A DNA stretch of 64,000 bases from Dioscorea cayenensis subsp. rotundata (taxonomy: Eukaryota; Streptophyta; Magnoliopsida; Dioscoreales; Dioscoreaceae): NCBI RefSeq assembly GCF_009730915.1, contig NC_052477.1, positions 186,001 through 250,000 on the forward strand. The letters are read 5' to 3'. The notes under the pieces were generated by a model that did no database searches, had not been told where the DNA came from, and worked only from the letters and a program-made list of their open reading frames with translations. The translations under genes were made by a program, and so were the position numbers. Position 1 is the stretch's first letter; each line of letters begins with the position of its first letter. Below, in pieces: positions 1-13,078 of the stretch.

Positions 1-914
1 TACTTTTTAGGCGTTGACTTTGTGGAAAATAATGGTTATTTCAGTGATGTGAATACTTGTCACGGAAAAGGATCACGTGTTATGATTTACTCTGAGATGG
101 TATTATTCTTTGTATTTACTTGATGGTTTTGATGGTGGCGGGCTAGAGGCCGACTACTGCGATGAGTGGGTCCCCAGGGCACGACCTTTAGAGGTGGCGT
201 GGTGGACTGGGTGTTGATTCTACGAGGGCGGTTCGGGTGGGAGTGTAGAGCCACGGCTCGGATATTCGTCGGAGTGGCTGGGGTCGGCGCGGCCGGTGAG
301 CCGATGGGTCGGCGTTAAGGGGCGTGAGTTCCTTGGCGGCTCTGAACCTAACGTGACCACGGCGAGGGTTTAGAGAGTTTTCTAGAACCCATGTTATCTT
401 TGGGTGAGTGTTGGGTATTAACTTTTTATTTTGAATTTGAGATTTATGTTATATTTTTTGAATTGTGATGAGACCGGACTCTCCAGAAATTTGTGTTTTT
501 TCGAGGAAAATCAAATTGATGTTGATTTATATTGAATTTAAGTTTCAAGAGTTCTTTAAAAGATTGTATTTTGCTTTAGAATTACGGTATTTTTGGAAAA
601 GTTGGAAAAATTATTTGAGAAGTTGGTATTTTATATACTTTATATATCTTTGTATTTAAATATTTGAAATTATTAAGCCACTTCTGAGATACCTGCAGAT
701 GTCTTTGTATCTGCGGGAGGCGGGGACCCTAGGTGCACGATCGAGTATAGAGGCTGAGTCGGGGTTGAGTCCGCTGGCTGCGGTGGGTCCTTTTCTTTTA
801 TTTCTTGTCGTTGGTGTTGTGATCTTTGTAGCGGTTGTACCCGCATAAATTTGAGTATGTGTATTCATAATATTTATGTATTTGAGACCTGTAGTTGGTG
901 TAAAGTTGTAAAAT
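1..914. repeat. repeat-like GC-rich block next to gap
   Basis: No convincing gene is present. Positions about 130-380 and 700-800 are G+C- and G-rich, unlike the AT-rich flanks, and contain no long open frame. The texture (GC-rich blocks separated by T-rich DNA, next to an assembly gap) is what one often sees at collapsed plant LTR-retrotransposon sequence, but I recognise no family, no end repeat and no coding domain. The call rests on base composition and context only. Confidence 0.3.
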
Positions 915-1914
915 NNNNNNNNNNNNNNNNNNNNNNNNNNNNNNNNNNNNNNNNNNNNNNNNNNNNNNNNNNNNNNNNNNNNNNNNNNNNNNNNNNNNNN
1001 NNNNNNNNNNNNNNNNNNNNNNNNNNNNNNNNNNNNNNNNNNNNNNNNNNNNNNNNNNNNNNNNNNNNNNNNNNNNNNNNNNNNNNNNNNNNNNNNNNNN
1101 NNNNNNNNNNNNNNNNNNNNNNNNNNNNNNNNNNNNNNNNNNNNNNNNNNNNNNNNNNNNNNNNNNNNNNNNNNNNNNNNNNNNNNNNNNNNNNNNNNNN
1201 NNNNNNNNNNNNNNNNNNNNNNNNNNNNNNNNNNNNNNNNNNNNNNNNNNNNNNNNNNNNNNNNNNNNNNNNNNNNNNNNNNNNNNNNNNNNNNNNNNNN
1301 NNNNNNNNNNNNNNNNNNNNNNNNNNNNNNNNNNNNNNNNNNNNNNNNNNNNNNNNNNNNNNNNNNNNNNNNNNNNNNNNNNNNNNNNNNNNNNNNNNNN
1401 NNNNNNNNNNNNNNNNNNNNNNNNNNNNNNNNNNNNNNNNNNNNNNNNNNNNNNNNNNNNNNNNNNNNNNNNNNNNNNNNNNNNNNNNNNNNNNNNNNNN
1501 NNNNNNNNNNNNNNNNNNNNNNNNNNNNNNNNNNNNNNNNNNNNNNNNNNNNNNNNNNNNNNNNNNNNNNNNNNNNNNNNNNNNNNNNNNNNNNNNNNNN
1601 NNNNNNNNNNNNNNNNNNNNNNNNNNNNNNNNNNNNNNNNNNNNNNNNNNNNNNNNNNNNNNNNNNNNNNNNNNNNNNNNNNNNNNNNNNNNNNNNNNNN
1701 NNNNNNNNNNNNNNNNNNNNNNNNNNNNNNNNNNNNNNNNNNNNNNNNNNNNNNNNNNNNNNNNNNNNNNNNNNNNNNNNNNNNNNNNNNNNNNNNNNNN
1801 NNNNNNNNNNNNNNNNNNNNNNNNNNNNNNNNNNNNNNNNNNNNNNNNNNNNNNNNNNNNNNNNNNNNNNNNNNNNNNNNNNNNNNNNNNNNNNNNNNNN
1901 NNNNNNNNNNNNNN
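915..1914. other. assembly gap (1,000 N)
   Basis: The run of N is exactly 1,000 bases long, which suggests a scaffolding placeholder rather than a measured length. Any open frames that appear to span it are artefacts of unknown bases. Confidence 0.98.
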
Positions 1915-2219
1915 AAAAACACACTATGTTTAGCGTTGAATTTCATAATACACTTCTAATACGTGCCATGAGTGTATATAATGATATAAAGTAATAGAAC
2001 ATTGCACACTTATCAACCCTTCTTTTCAGCCATCAAATGTAGGGTCATCTGGCTCCGTTCGACCGTTTTTGCTCTTGTTGTTTTTCCTTTCCTTCTTTTG
2101 CAGTATTTCACTTCTGGTGATCTGCCTTTACTCTTGTTGCTTTCCCTGTCAGTTGTTTTGTTTTTTTTGTTTTTCTTGTTTTGTCCTTCGTTTCTAATAG
2201 AATCAGTGGTTTATTACTT

Positions 2220-2256
<37 letters not shown>

Positions 2257-4250
2257 TGATGATGATGGGGAGGAAGAGATTGTTCCTTTATAATTCCTCA
2301 AAATATGAAGAATCTTAATTAAAGTCTGGATGGGCTCTAATTAAAAACATAAAAATAAAAATAAAAACGTTTGCCTGACATTTATAAAATCACTTGGTGA
2401 TTGAACCTAATTACTAAATCATTGATAAGAGAATGAGACAAGAGGATCTCCTTGGCTAGATTTGGCCGATCACATAGCATCTCTTCCTTGTAACTCAAAT
2501 TCTTCAGCTACTCCAGAAACTTGTACTCTTGTGAAAAAAAGGGATATTTTTTGTTATACCTTTCAGTAGATTCTTTAACTATGAATGAGTGAGGTGTCTT
2601 TTAAAACTCACATCTTGAAGGTCTTTATTTTGAAAAATCAATATTTTTAATTGGCTTACAGGAGATGATAAAACCCTCACCCTAGGTAATATGATAAAAA
2701 GAGACTTTAACGTTTTGCCTACTGCAACATGTGCCCTTTGTCATGTTGCTATGGAGATAACATACCAGTGTGGTGCCCCTATATATATGTTACTTGAATA
2801 CTAAACTACTTAATGTGGTCATATTTTTAGCCTAGCTCACTAGGTACCTAAATTTTGTGGTTGAGGTTTTTGAAGGCTTAACTTGGTCCTCATTACATGG
2901 ACACTTGAAAGCTCCTTATGTAGGTTGTTTTTTGGAAAATCTGAATGGAAAAGAAAATTTCATATTCAATCATTGTATTCTCCCGCCCATTTCATTTGTA
3001 ATTAAAATTGATTTGTGTTTTTTTCCATCTATAATTCAGAATTTGAAAAAACTTAAACTGAAAAAATTTATTAGAACTATATATAGAACGCACCATTAAT
3101 TTTTTATTTATTTTTTTCCAATATTGATAGGAGTTTTTTTTTTAATCGTGGTCCAGATTGAAGACTTTTGACATCTTTGGATTAACAAAACGACAAATAA
3201 TCTTTTTGATCGATCCTGTATTTTATGGATGCTCTTTCGATATGTTTCTCCACATTTTTTTATCATTGTAATATCACATGCATGTAAGTTTAGGCTAACT
3301 TTTGTTTTTTTTGGGGTACTGTATGTCTTACTCCTAATTTCTATATTTTTAGACGTATTCTTTTTTTTTTTTAAATGCATTTTGAGTGATTTGTCCTTTT
3401 TCCTAAAAGACTATTTAATTAAACGTTGAATAAGTAATCCATGCTATAGTTGTTCAATGCTTTGCAACTGGATGTTGTGTTAGCTTTGACCACGCAACTC
3501 AACCACTCTCAAACTGCATCTCTTCCAACCAATGGCTGAAATGTCCCTTAATCCCTTTCAAACTTGTAATTAATTTAATTTTTTTTGGAGAGTTTGTATT
3601 TAATTCGACATTCAATTGCAAGCTGAACTTTCAAATAATTGTGAAAATGAACTCTGCCAAATTTAAGCTGATGTAGATATTAAACTCAACAATTTTCCTT
3701 ATTATTATGTAAATTAAAAAACAAATAACTATATAGCCGATATTGTTATTAAAAAAAATATATAGCAGATATTGATCAAGGTATTAAATGTGTCAAAGTC
3801 AACTCCACATAAACAAAAGAGTTTCTCTTAATATTTGTGAAAATATTTATATCTACAGTAAACCAGCCAACTTGGTCCAATTCAGCTATATATATCCGGG
3901 TTCTGTGTCCTTTCTTTTTTTAATTATTTTTTGTGTTTTATCTTGCATGTAATCTTTAGCTATTAAATCTTCACTTTTAGTGAATTTCTGATTGCTGTTT
4001 TTGTTTTTGTTTTATATTACCTTCTTTATTGTACTTCATCTATTTTTTTTAAAAAAAGAAAAAACTTGCCAACTTGTATGTGCCTCCTTACCTTGAAATT
4101 CTCAAAGTTTTTTTTTTGAAGTAATTGTGAACAAGTCACCATTGCATTAAATAATTAATATAAATATTTGTGTCATACCTATGTATTTTGTTTTTTATTT
4201 AATTCCATGAAATCATAAGTACAAGTAAAATGCAACTCTAGCTCTACAGA
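1915..4250. other. AT-rich intergenic region, no gene seen
   Basis: This stretch is AT-rich with many T and A runs. Short open frames (for example near 2002-2226 and 2857-3099) are compositionally biased and show no recognisable domain. A trinucleotide repeat lies at about 2225-2266. The last part is the promoter region of the first acyltransferase. Confidence 0.7.
2225..2266. repeat. (AAT)n(GAT)n microsatellite
   Basis: About ten ATA/AAT units run directly into four GAT units, a compound trinucleotide microsatellite. It lies in non-coding DNA. Confidence 0.9.
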
Positions 4251-4253
4251 CTC

Positions 4254-4261
4254 TATATATA
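4254..4261 (+). promoter_or_regulatory. TATA box of first BAHD gene
   Basis: The octamer TATATATA lies 98 bases before the ATG at 4359. The usual plant spacing of about 30 bases would put transcription start near 4290 and give a leader of about 70 bases. Confidence 0.55.
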
Positions 4262-4358
4262 CCCTTACACAAGCACAAAGCCATGCTCAAACATAGCTCC
4301 TTCTTCTTCTTCTTTCCAAAAGAGTACTGTTTGCATTTATATAGTTTCATATCCATTA

Positions 4359-5778
4359 ATGGCTTCTTCTTATAATGTAACTAGGGTTTCCAAGTCTCTT
4401 GTGACACCCTCAGAGCCAACACCAAATGAAACCCTAACCCTATCATTCATCGACTGTGTTCCCGGTCTCCGGCACGGAGTTAGGTCCATTCACATATTCA
4501 AACAAGGCCATGAACCAGCCAAGGTAATCAAAGAAGCTCTGTCAAAAGCTCTGGTACATTACTACCCTTTTGCAGGCAGGTTTATTGATCCTGATTCACC
4601 GGCCGCCGGTGAGGTCACAGTGGCTTGCTCCGGCGAAGGTGCCTACTTCATTGAAGCTAAGGCCAATTGCAGCTTGGAAGATGTTAACTATCTTGACCTT
4701 CCTTTAATGATCCCTGAATTTGAACTCCTGCCTGAACCTCATCCTGATGTTCCACTTCTTAACATGCCCTTCTTGATGCAGGTATATATATATATATTAA
4801 TTATGAACTAGTTTTTATCATATATTATTATTATATATATATATATATAATAATAATAATATATGTATATATGTGTGTGTTTTGTGTGGGAATTTTTTTT
4901 TTTTGACTTAATTAAACTTTAATTAAAATGAAAAGGTGACAGAGTTCACATGCGGAGGCTTTGCAGTGGGGCTCATCACCGTCCATAGTTTGGCCGACGG
5001 TCTCGGCGCCGCTCAGATGATCAACGCCATCGGTGAGCTCACCCGTGGGCTCACCCATCCAACCATCAAACCACTAAGAAACAGTGCAATCATACCCAAA
5101 CCTCCATCAGTCCTTCCCGGCCCTCCTCCATCTTTGGACGACCTCAAACTCAAGTACTCCACTTTTGACATCTCACAAGAGTTCATCAACAATATCAAAT
5201 CTGACTACTTCAAAGAAAACGGCCAACACTGCTCAACCTTCGACATCTCCGTCGCAAAAGCTTGGCAAGCTCGCACAAGAGCTGTCAAGCTTGAAGATAA
5301 CAATGAAATTGTTAACATTTGTTTCTTTGCAAACACTAGACAGTTATTAAACAAAGAGGAGTTACCTTCAGGTAGTGGATTTTATGGTAATTGTTTTTAT
5401 CCTGTGACAGTGAGTGCAACTTGTGGTGAGGTTGTTAACATGGATTTGGTTGGGCTTGTGAAAATGATCAAAGAGGCTAAGTTAAGGCTTCCTAATGAGT
5501 TCAGTAAATGGGCAGAAGGAGGGTTTAAGAAGGACCCTTATGAGATTACATTTAGTTATAACTTCATGTTTGTTTCAGATTGGACAAGGTTGGGATTTCA
5601 AGAGGTTGATTATGGATGGGGAACTCCACTTCATGTTATTCCTTTTGCTTATTTTGATTTCATGGCTGTGTCTATCCTTAACTCACCACCGCCGCCGAAG
5701 AAAGGCTGTCGAGTTATGACTCAGTGTGTTAAGATTGAGCACTTGGCTGACTTGCAGAGGGAGATGGCTAACATCTGA
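4359..5778 (+). CDS. BAHD acyltransferase, copy 1 (intact)
   Basis: It likely transfers an acyl group from a CoA thioester to an alcohol or amine in the cytosol; donor and acceptor cannot be told from sequence. Two exons, 4359-4781 and 4936-5778, join in phase 0 at a GT-AG intron between MQ and VTEF, giving 421 residues, close to the family norm of 420-460. The catalytic HxxxD motif is HSLAD at residues 158-162, and the structural DFGWG motif appears as DYGWG at 366-370. The YYPFAGR motif near residue 60 and the CGGF motif are also typical. The start ATG has a matching context in the other copies. It resembles the grass acyl transferase 4 group and taxane/benzyl-type acyltransferases as I remember them. 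It heads a tandem array of three copies on the same strand. The intron is AT-rich and contains TA repeats. The family call is very secure; the substrate is unknown. Confidence 0.95.
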
Positions 5779-7860
5779 TTTTTATTGTACTTTTGTTTCA
5801 TTTTATTTTCAAGTTTGTGATGTTGTAAGATGATCATGGTTTTTATGTATATGGTTTCATTTAAGGTTTGAATGTGAATCTTATGTATTTAATAAGAATG
5901 TATTGTTTTTTTTTTAATTAATTAATGAGTTAATTTGTTTACCTTGTTAATTTGTGTGTATTTTTAATATCTTGTGTTAATTATACCTTTCTAGCTCATG
6001 AGCTAGAGATGTTATGTTAAATGGTCATATTGGAAGAACAAGATTGCCTTGTCTTAATCAAAGGGGAATCTTTTGAAAATTTAATTTACTAATATTTGGG
6101 AGTGTACCCAAGAAATATTTGTTATTTTGATGTAATTTTGTTTTTATATATGTGACAAGGCATGAATCCTAAACCGTTGAATTAAGAGGAATTCAAATCA
6201 CTAACCTTTTGGCTTGGAAATTAAGTATTAAATATAAAAAATAAAATAAAATATCACTTATAAAGATTTTGTTAATTAAGTTCATCTTATAAATTTAGGG
6301 TTGGTTTGTAAAAGGATCATGTATGCATTACTAGAGAAATTTATTTAACATGAATATAAGTGGTAACATAATTAACTAATTATATCAAAAATAGCAACAT
6401 GACATGATTAATTAGTATATGATCGAGAAAAAATACAACATAAATAACATAATTAATAACCTTTACTTGAGTAGACACAATGACAAAATTCATAATTTAT
6501 ACAAATATTAAATACAAAAAAAGGAATGTGCCTCATCTGAATAACTAATATTGATTTCTTTTAAGTTAAAAAAGAACATTGAATAAAAAATCACAAATAC
6601 TCTTCTATTTATCCCCAAAATTTTAAAAATAATAGTCAATAGTACTTTGTGAATAACTACTTCCCAATTATTATTGATCTTATAAACTATTATTTCTTAA
6701 GGTTGCGTGTCAATCTGATTTGATTATATTCAAAACCTTCTACATAATTAAACATACATATTCAATATAAATTAATAATTGTAAGTACAACATGTCTAGT
6801 AGTTTATTTTCTAATATGTATATAATTAATGTTATCTCATACCTGTTCAAACTTAGCTGCCCTGAGTTAGGTGGTGAATATATCAACTAAAATAAGTTGC
6901 AATTTGATATTGTGTTGACCAACTAGACCACACAGCACAACAACTGTTAGTTACTAAACTCTAATTAAAAAAATTATTATTATTTTTGTGCTTTATTTGA
7001 AATATTCCTTAATAGTTTACAATAAATTTGGGACCTTTTCTTCTCAGAGTTGTTGCATTTAGGTAGAACATTTCAACATGCTAATGAACTCTAAGTCAAC
7101 TTCTCTTGAACATATATGCTAACAACTCTAACTAATTTTTTAAAATAAAATAAAACTCTCTAAAGAGTTGGTAGTAGAGGAAAAACATATAAATTAATCT
7201 CATATGTAATATATATTTATATTCGCACTTCCTCATCACTAAGTTAATTTAAATTAAATAATGACAATAATTGTTTTAATACTATCAACCACATTATTTT
7301 TTTATTTTATTTTTATAAAAATGGGCACACCATGCACCTACTATCAATCACAAACATATATTTTTATAAAAATAATATTTATTGATGTATCTTTACAAAT
7401 CACTTTTACCTACTTATAATCTGTCTTTTCAAAGTAAACAGTCAACTAAAAAAATCTTATAAAAAAATAAATTATTCTTTATCCTTGTATCATTATTAAT
7501 TTTAAAAATTTTTAAAAAAATGGGGAAAAAAATCAAAAATCAATCTATATAGTTTTTTTCCCCTAGCACACCCCACCAAAACCTATAAAACGAAAAGATT
7601 ACCCATATAACTTAGTAAAAACAATATTCATTGATATAGATCATTTTTATTTACTCTAGTTAATTATACCCTTCAAACCCAAACTCAACCACAAAATTCT
7701 ATAAAAAAGTAAATTATTTCTTATCTTCATGTATAGCTAGTTATTCATTTTAAAAAAGAAAAATTAAGAAAAATTTGCAAATTAATTTCCAATCATAAAG
7801 ACATGTAATTAAATCTGAATTTTATGGGGGATATATCTAATCTTCTCCAACAAAAACCTT
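5779..7860. other. AT-rich intergenic region, no gene seen
   Basis: About 2 kb between the first and second acyltransferase copies. It is strongly AT-rich, with no open frame that looks coding. The first 150 bases are the likely 3' UTR of copy 1 (an AATAAG-type signal near 5890). Confidence 0.7.
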
Positions 7861-7871
7861 CATTATTTCTC

Positions 7872-7879
7872 TATATAAA
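7872..7879 (+). promoter_or_regulatory. TATA box of second BAHD copy
   Basis: TATATAAA lies about 137 bases before the ATG at 8009. The promoter sequence survives although the reading frame behind it is broken. Confidence 0.5.
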
Positions 7880-8008
7880 GCCTTGGCAACAAACAAAGCC
7901 ATGCACATTAATTCTTTGCTTTTCAAGCCATGACACGTTACTTGTTCACTCTGTTGTCAAGGCAGAAAGCCATGTCTTCCTCTCTTCCAATATTCTCAAA
8001 CCATGTTC

Positions 8009-10169
8009 ATGTCTTCTTACACTGTAACTAGGGTTTCCAAGTCTCTGGTTACACCTTCAGAGCCAACACCAAATGAAACCCTAAACCTATCAATCATTGA
8101 CCGTGTTCCCAGGTCTCAGGCACTGTGTTAGGTCCATTCATGCATTCAAACATGGACAAGAACCGGCCAAAGTCATCAAGGAAGCTCTATCAAAAACTCT
8201 AGTTCATTACTACCCTTTTGCAGGGAGGTTCATTGACCCTGTGTCACCGGCCTCCGGCGAGGTCACGGTGGCTTGCTCCGGCGAAGGTGCTTACTTCATT
8301 AAGGCTAAGGCTGATTGTACTTTGGAAGATGTTAAGCATCTTGACCTTCCTTTGATGATCCCTGCACATGACCTCCTTCCTGAACCTCATCCTGAGATTT
8401 CACCTCTTAACATGCCACTTATGATGCAGGTATGTATTAATTCTTAATTTGGAATATTTCATTATATAAATTTAGTTTTCCTTTTCCTTTTTCTTTTTTA
8501 TATTTATTTAATGAATTGAAAATTATGAAGAGGGTGACGACATGAATGGCTTTAATGATTATATAAATAAATAGTTGGACTATGTATTTTCAAGAGACAA
8601 GTTTATATGTTATTTAATTATTTAATGACGTACGTCTTTGTCAATATTGTTCTGACTTTTTTCTTTAAGATATACCAACATGAACATCTGCAGATGATAA
8701 AAAATAAAAATAAAAAAATACGAGAGAATAGAATGAGTGACAATAAGTCAGGTGGTGCAGGGTTATTATACTATTTTTTTTAAAACTCTTTTCTTTTATG
8801 TTGTTGCTGGCTTTGAGGAAATTTCTTTTTCTCTTTATTAGAGTTTTCTTTGCTTTTGAACTGTTATATCACATCTAGTGATGTAATTCTCACTTTTGTA
8901 TTTTTTTCCCTATTGTTTGGGTGGTGACTTGTTGTATTTTTATATTTTATCTAATTAAAATGGTTTATTTATTTTTTAAAAAACATAAAAAATAAAATAA
9001 ACTTCAATAAAAATAAATATTAATAATCCACTTTCTTTCGAAGCAAGTCTGTGTCTCCATGACGTAGTCTTCACCATCCCAATTTTTCTTCTCTTTTTCT
9101 CTTTTTATTTTTTCTCTTTTTTGGGGTTTTGTAACCTTCATATCTATTTTTGTTTTTTTTAGAGTTTTGCAACCTTCATTATCTGGTGAGTGAGGTTTTT
9201 AATCAGTTTTCGTTGCTTTGTTTTTTTGCTTTTTTCCGTGTTTGTATTATTTTTTTTACAAAATATAGTTATGATTTATCCACTTTTATTAAAAAACAAA
9301 AAATAATTAATATAAACGGTCAAAATGAAGGTGACGGAGTTCAAATGCGGAGGTTTCACAGTGGGAATCATCTCCGTCCACACCTTGGCAGACGGGCCTC
9401 GGCGCCGCCCAGTTCATCACCGCCCTGAGCGAGCTTGCTCGAGGCCTCCCCAACCCAACCATCAAACCCAACAACAACCGTTCAATCATTCCAAACCCTC
9501 CAAAACCCCCACCCGGTCCTCCTCCTTCCTTCAAGAACCTCAACCTCAACTACTCCACCTTTGATGTCACCCCAGACTCCATTTCCAAGATCAAAACTCA
9601 CTACTTAAACAAAACTGGCAAACTACTGTTCCACCTTTGATGTTTCCATTGCTAAAGTTTGGCAAGCTCGCACACGTGCCATTAAGCTTGAAGACACTGA
9701 ACTTGTTCACCTTTGTTTCTTTGCAAACACACGTCCATACTTGAACCAACATGAGCAAGCACCTCCAGGTTTCTATGCCAACTGTTTTTATCCAGTTACT
9801 GTGAGTTCTACAAGTGGTGAAGTTGCTAAACTGGATTTGGTTGACTTAGTTCATCTTATTAAAGAGGCTAAACTAAGACTTCCTAATGAGTTTGCTAAAT
9901 GGGCAAGTGGGGGGTTTAAACATGATCCTTATGAGTTGACGTTTGATTACAATTGGTTGTTTGTTTCGGATTGGACTAAGTTGGGGTTTCAGGAAGTGGA
10001 TTATGGGTGGGGAACTCCAGTTCATGTTGTTCCTTTTGCTTATAATGATATCATGGCTGTGGCTATTCTTGGCTCACCGGTTGTGCCTAAGAAAGGTTCA
10101 CGGATGATGACTCAGTGCGTTAATGATGATCACTTGGCTGATTTTGAGGCGCAGATGGCCAACTTCTGA
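8009..10169 (+). pseudogene. BAHD acyltransferase, copy 2 (frameshifted)
   Basis: The whole two-exon structure of its neighbours is preserved: exon 1 8009-8429, an intron of about 900 bases, exon 2 9331-10169, with the same MQ/VTEF splice junction. HTLAD (the HxxxD motif) and DYGWG are both encoded. However, three single extra bases relative to copies 1 and 3 shift the frame: near 8111 in exon 1 (the frame then meets a stop within seven codons), near 9395 just after HTLADG, and near 9621 in exon 2. Sequence between the shifts stays closely similar to copy 3 and free of internal stops in the matching frame, so the damage is recent or is an assembly error. The 5' region (TATA box) and 3' region also match the neighbours, which shows that the duplicated unit is larger than the coding part. 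A start six bases upstream (8003) is equally possible. Confidence 0.85.
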
Positions 10170-11257
10170 ATATATATATATTAATCTATGTTAATGATTT
10201 TCAGAGTACTACTGCATGTGCTGTGTGTTTCATTACATAAGCATTGTTATTAAAGTCATGTTGTTGTTGTTGTTGTTATTGTTGTTGTTGTTGTTTTCTA
10301 TTAATAATGAAGATAAGTTGAGAATGAGAGAATTACATGCATGCTTTAACATCTACAGAAGTGTAACAAGATTGGATGGTATGATCTGTTCTTGAGGACG
10401 GATGTGTGTATACTAACAAGATTGGGATGGTTTATGTTGTTGTTGTTGTTTTTGTATTAACGTGTGAAGCTAGCAGGATATATATATATAGTCAATGTCA
10501 TAAAAGTATAATGTTATTTTCATATAATAATTATTATTATTTTGAATAAAGAGGATTAAAGATGAATTCATCAGAATAGAACAAAAGGCTCATAAGGAAT
10601 GACATTGAAAAAGGATACAAAAGAGTACTGAAAGAGGTGCAAAGGAAACAATCAAACAGAGAAGAGACTTTTCCTCACACAATTTCAATAGAGATTGGAT
10701 AATACTTCTCTTTCTTATCATTATTTTTTTTTATTCCTAATTTTTATTGAGCGCTCTGCAGTGGAATTTAAAGATAGGCTTGTCAAATTCTAGTAAATTA
10801 GTTAAAAGGTGAACATCAACAACTTAGAGCATAACTCATAATAAGTGTCAGTTGCTAGCTAGAGCTATTATAAGAAATTTATTTCCTTAAATGCCCGGGT
10901 TGAAATTAATGTTCCTTTAAAATTGTAACTTAATTTGATATTCTTATCTGGAGTGGTTGGACGTTGGAACAAGTCCATGTGCTAATCAAATCAATCCACT
11001 CAAGGATAAAGCATGATTATATACTTGTGGCTATTCAAGCACAAGGAATAATCAACTCAATTAACTCAAGCATAATTAATCATGATTACTTCTTGCTCTT
11101 CATACACAAGGAATTAACATGCACCACCAGCTCTCTAGTACTTGATCACAGGCAAAACCAAGCACACTTCTTTGCCTGCTTATTTATTACTGATCAGTTG
11201 TTAAGGCAAAAGCCATGCATGGAACTTCCATCTCTTCTCCATTCTCAAACCAAGTTC
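10170..11257. other. intergenic between BAHD copies 2 and 3
   Basis: It contains GTT-rich microsatellites (about 10258-10293 and 10435-10452) and the leader of copy 3. The copy 3 frame stays open upstream to about 10964, but by homology the protein begins at 11258. Parts of this block resemble the sequence 3' of copy 3, as expected for a tandem duplication. Confidence 0.6.
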
Positions 11258-13078
11258 ATGTCTTCTTACACTGTAACTAGAGTTTCAAAGTCTCTGGTGA
11301 CACCTTCAGAGCCAACACCAACAAATGAAACTCTAACCTTATCAGTCATTGACCGTGTTCCTGGTCTCCGGCATTGTGTTAGATCCATTCATGCATTCAA
11401 ACATGGACAAGAACCGGCCGAGGTCATCAAGGAAGCTCTATCAAAAGCTCTAGTTCATTACTACCCTTTTGCAGGCAGGTTCATTGATCCTGTGTCACCG
11501 GCCACCGGTGAGGTCACGGTGGTGTGCTCCGGTGAGGGTGTCTACTTAATGAAGGCTAAAGCTAATTGTAGCTTGGAAGATGTTAAGTATCTTGACCTTC
11601 CTTTAATGATCCCTGAACAAGAACTCCTCCCTGAACCTCATCCTGATGTTCCATATCTTGACATGCCACTCTTGATGCAGGTGAATAGACTTTGATATAT
11701 TTTAGTATATTTGTTTATTTTTTATATTTAATAAATTGAATATTTATAATTATTTGATGATATATATCTTTGGTAAACAATCACAGCTCTACCCGCTTTT
11801 TGGACTATGTGGGATGCACCAGCACTTTATGTCTATATGCTAGCTCTCTGGTACAAGGACATGAAAATTTATAGTACTACTTTGTGGTTAAAAATCCAAT
11901 AATTTTTTTTTAAATAACCATTAAACTCTATAGATACTAATGCTTTGTTTGACATAATCACTTCCACATAAGATGGACAAGTCCACCCTACATATATATA
12001 TATATATATATTATTTTTTTTCAAAAAACATAAAGAACCATTCAGCTGTTGAATCACCATCCAATAGCCCACCGACATCATAAATATTTATGTTTCCTGG
12101 TCTTATCAAAAGAAAGGTTTGTTCATTTTTAGTATCTATCCAGTAAGGTTCATTGATTAACTTAAGAATAATCTCTAAACAATGAAAACATAATAATTAT
12201 TTAACAATGAACAATGAACACCAACATCTAATTATTATTTGTGATAGGTGACTGAGTTCAACTGTGGAGGCTTTGCAGTGGGAATTATCTCCGTCCACAG
12301 CATAGCCGATGGCCTCGGCGTCGGCCAGTTCATCGCGGCCATCGGCGAGCTCGCTCGAGGCCTTATCAACCCAACCATCAAACCCTTCAACAACCGCAAC
12401 ATCATTCCAAACCCTCCTAAACTCCCACCTGGTCCTCCTCCTTCCCTCCAAAACCTCAACCTCAAATACTCCACCTTCATAATCTCCCAAGATTTCATTA
12501 ACAATATCAAAACAAAATACTTAAACAAAACCGGCAACTACTGCTCCACGTTCGATATTTCCGTTGCTAAAGCTTGGCAAGCTCGCACACGTGCAATCAA
12601 GCTCGAAAACAATGCTATTGTTCACCTGTGTTTCTTTGCAAACACACGCCCTTACTTGAATCAATTGGCACCTCCAGGTTTCTACGGTAACTGTTTTTAT
12701 CCGGTTAGTGTGAGTTCGACAAGTGTCGAGGTTGCTAGTATGGATTTGACTGACCTGGTTAAGCTTATTAAAGAGGCCAAACTCAACCTTCCTAAAGAGT
12801 TTGCTAAATGGGCACATGGGGGGTTTAAACATGACCCTTATGAGCTAACATTTGGTTACAATAGGTTGTTTGTTTCCGATTGGACTAAGTTGGGGTTTCA
12901 GGAAGTGGATTATGGATGGGGAACTCCACTTCATGTTGTTCCTTTTGCCTACAGTGATTACATGGCTGTGGCTATCCTTGGCTTACCAGTGGTTCCGAAG
13001 AAGGGTTCCCAGGTGATGACTCAGTGTGTTAACAATGATCACTTGGCTAATTTCCAGATGGAGATGGCAAACCTATGA
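11258..13078 (+). CDS. BAHD acyltransferase, copy 3 (intact)
   Basis: A CoA-dependent acyltransferase of the same type as copy 1. Exons 11258-11680 and 12248-13078 join in phase 0 at GT-AG, giving 417 residues. The HxxxD motif is HSIAD at residues 158-162, and DYGWG stands in for DFGWG. Exon 1 is the same length (423 bases) as in copy 1. The chosen start (MSSYTVTR) aligns with MASSYNVTR of copy 1. An in-frame ATG at 11219 would add 13 residues (MELPSLLHSQTKF) not found in copy 1, so it is less likely. Copy 3 is closer to copy 2 than to copy 1 in both coding and flanking sequence, which suggests that the copy 2/3 duplication is the younger one. No clear TATA box was found. Substrate unknown. 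Confidence 0.95.

Noticed and set aside
656-1946. Open frames of 360-422 codons on both strands
   Set aside because: They consist almost entirely of unknown bases in the 1,000-N gap; the real flanking parts are short and show no domain.
2857-3429. Small proteins in the left intergenic region
   Set aside because: Phe/Lys/Ile-rich translations of T- and A-runs without homologous features.
7824-8027. Separate small protein upstream of BAHD copy 2
   Set aside because: It overlaps the leader and start of copy 2 in another frame and has no homologue in the other two copies.
10964-11257. N-terminal extension of BAHD copy 3 by up to 98 residues
   Set aside because: It is absent from copy 1, out of frame in copy 2, and BAHD proteins normally start close to the VTRVSKS segment.
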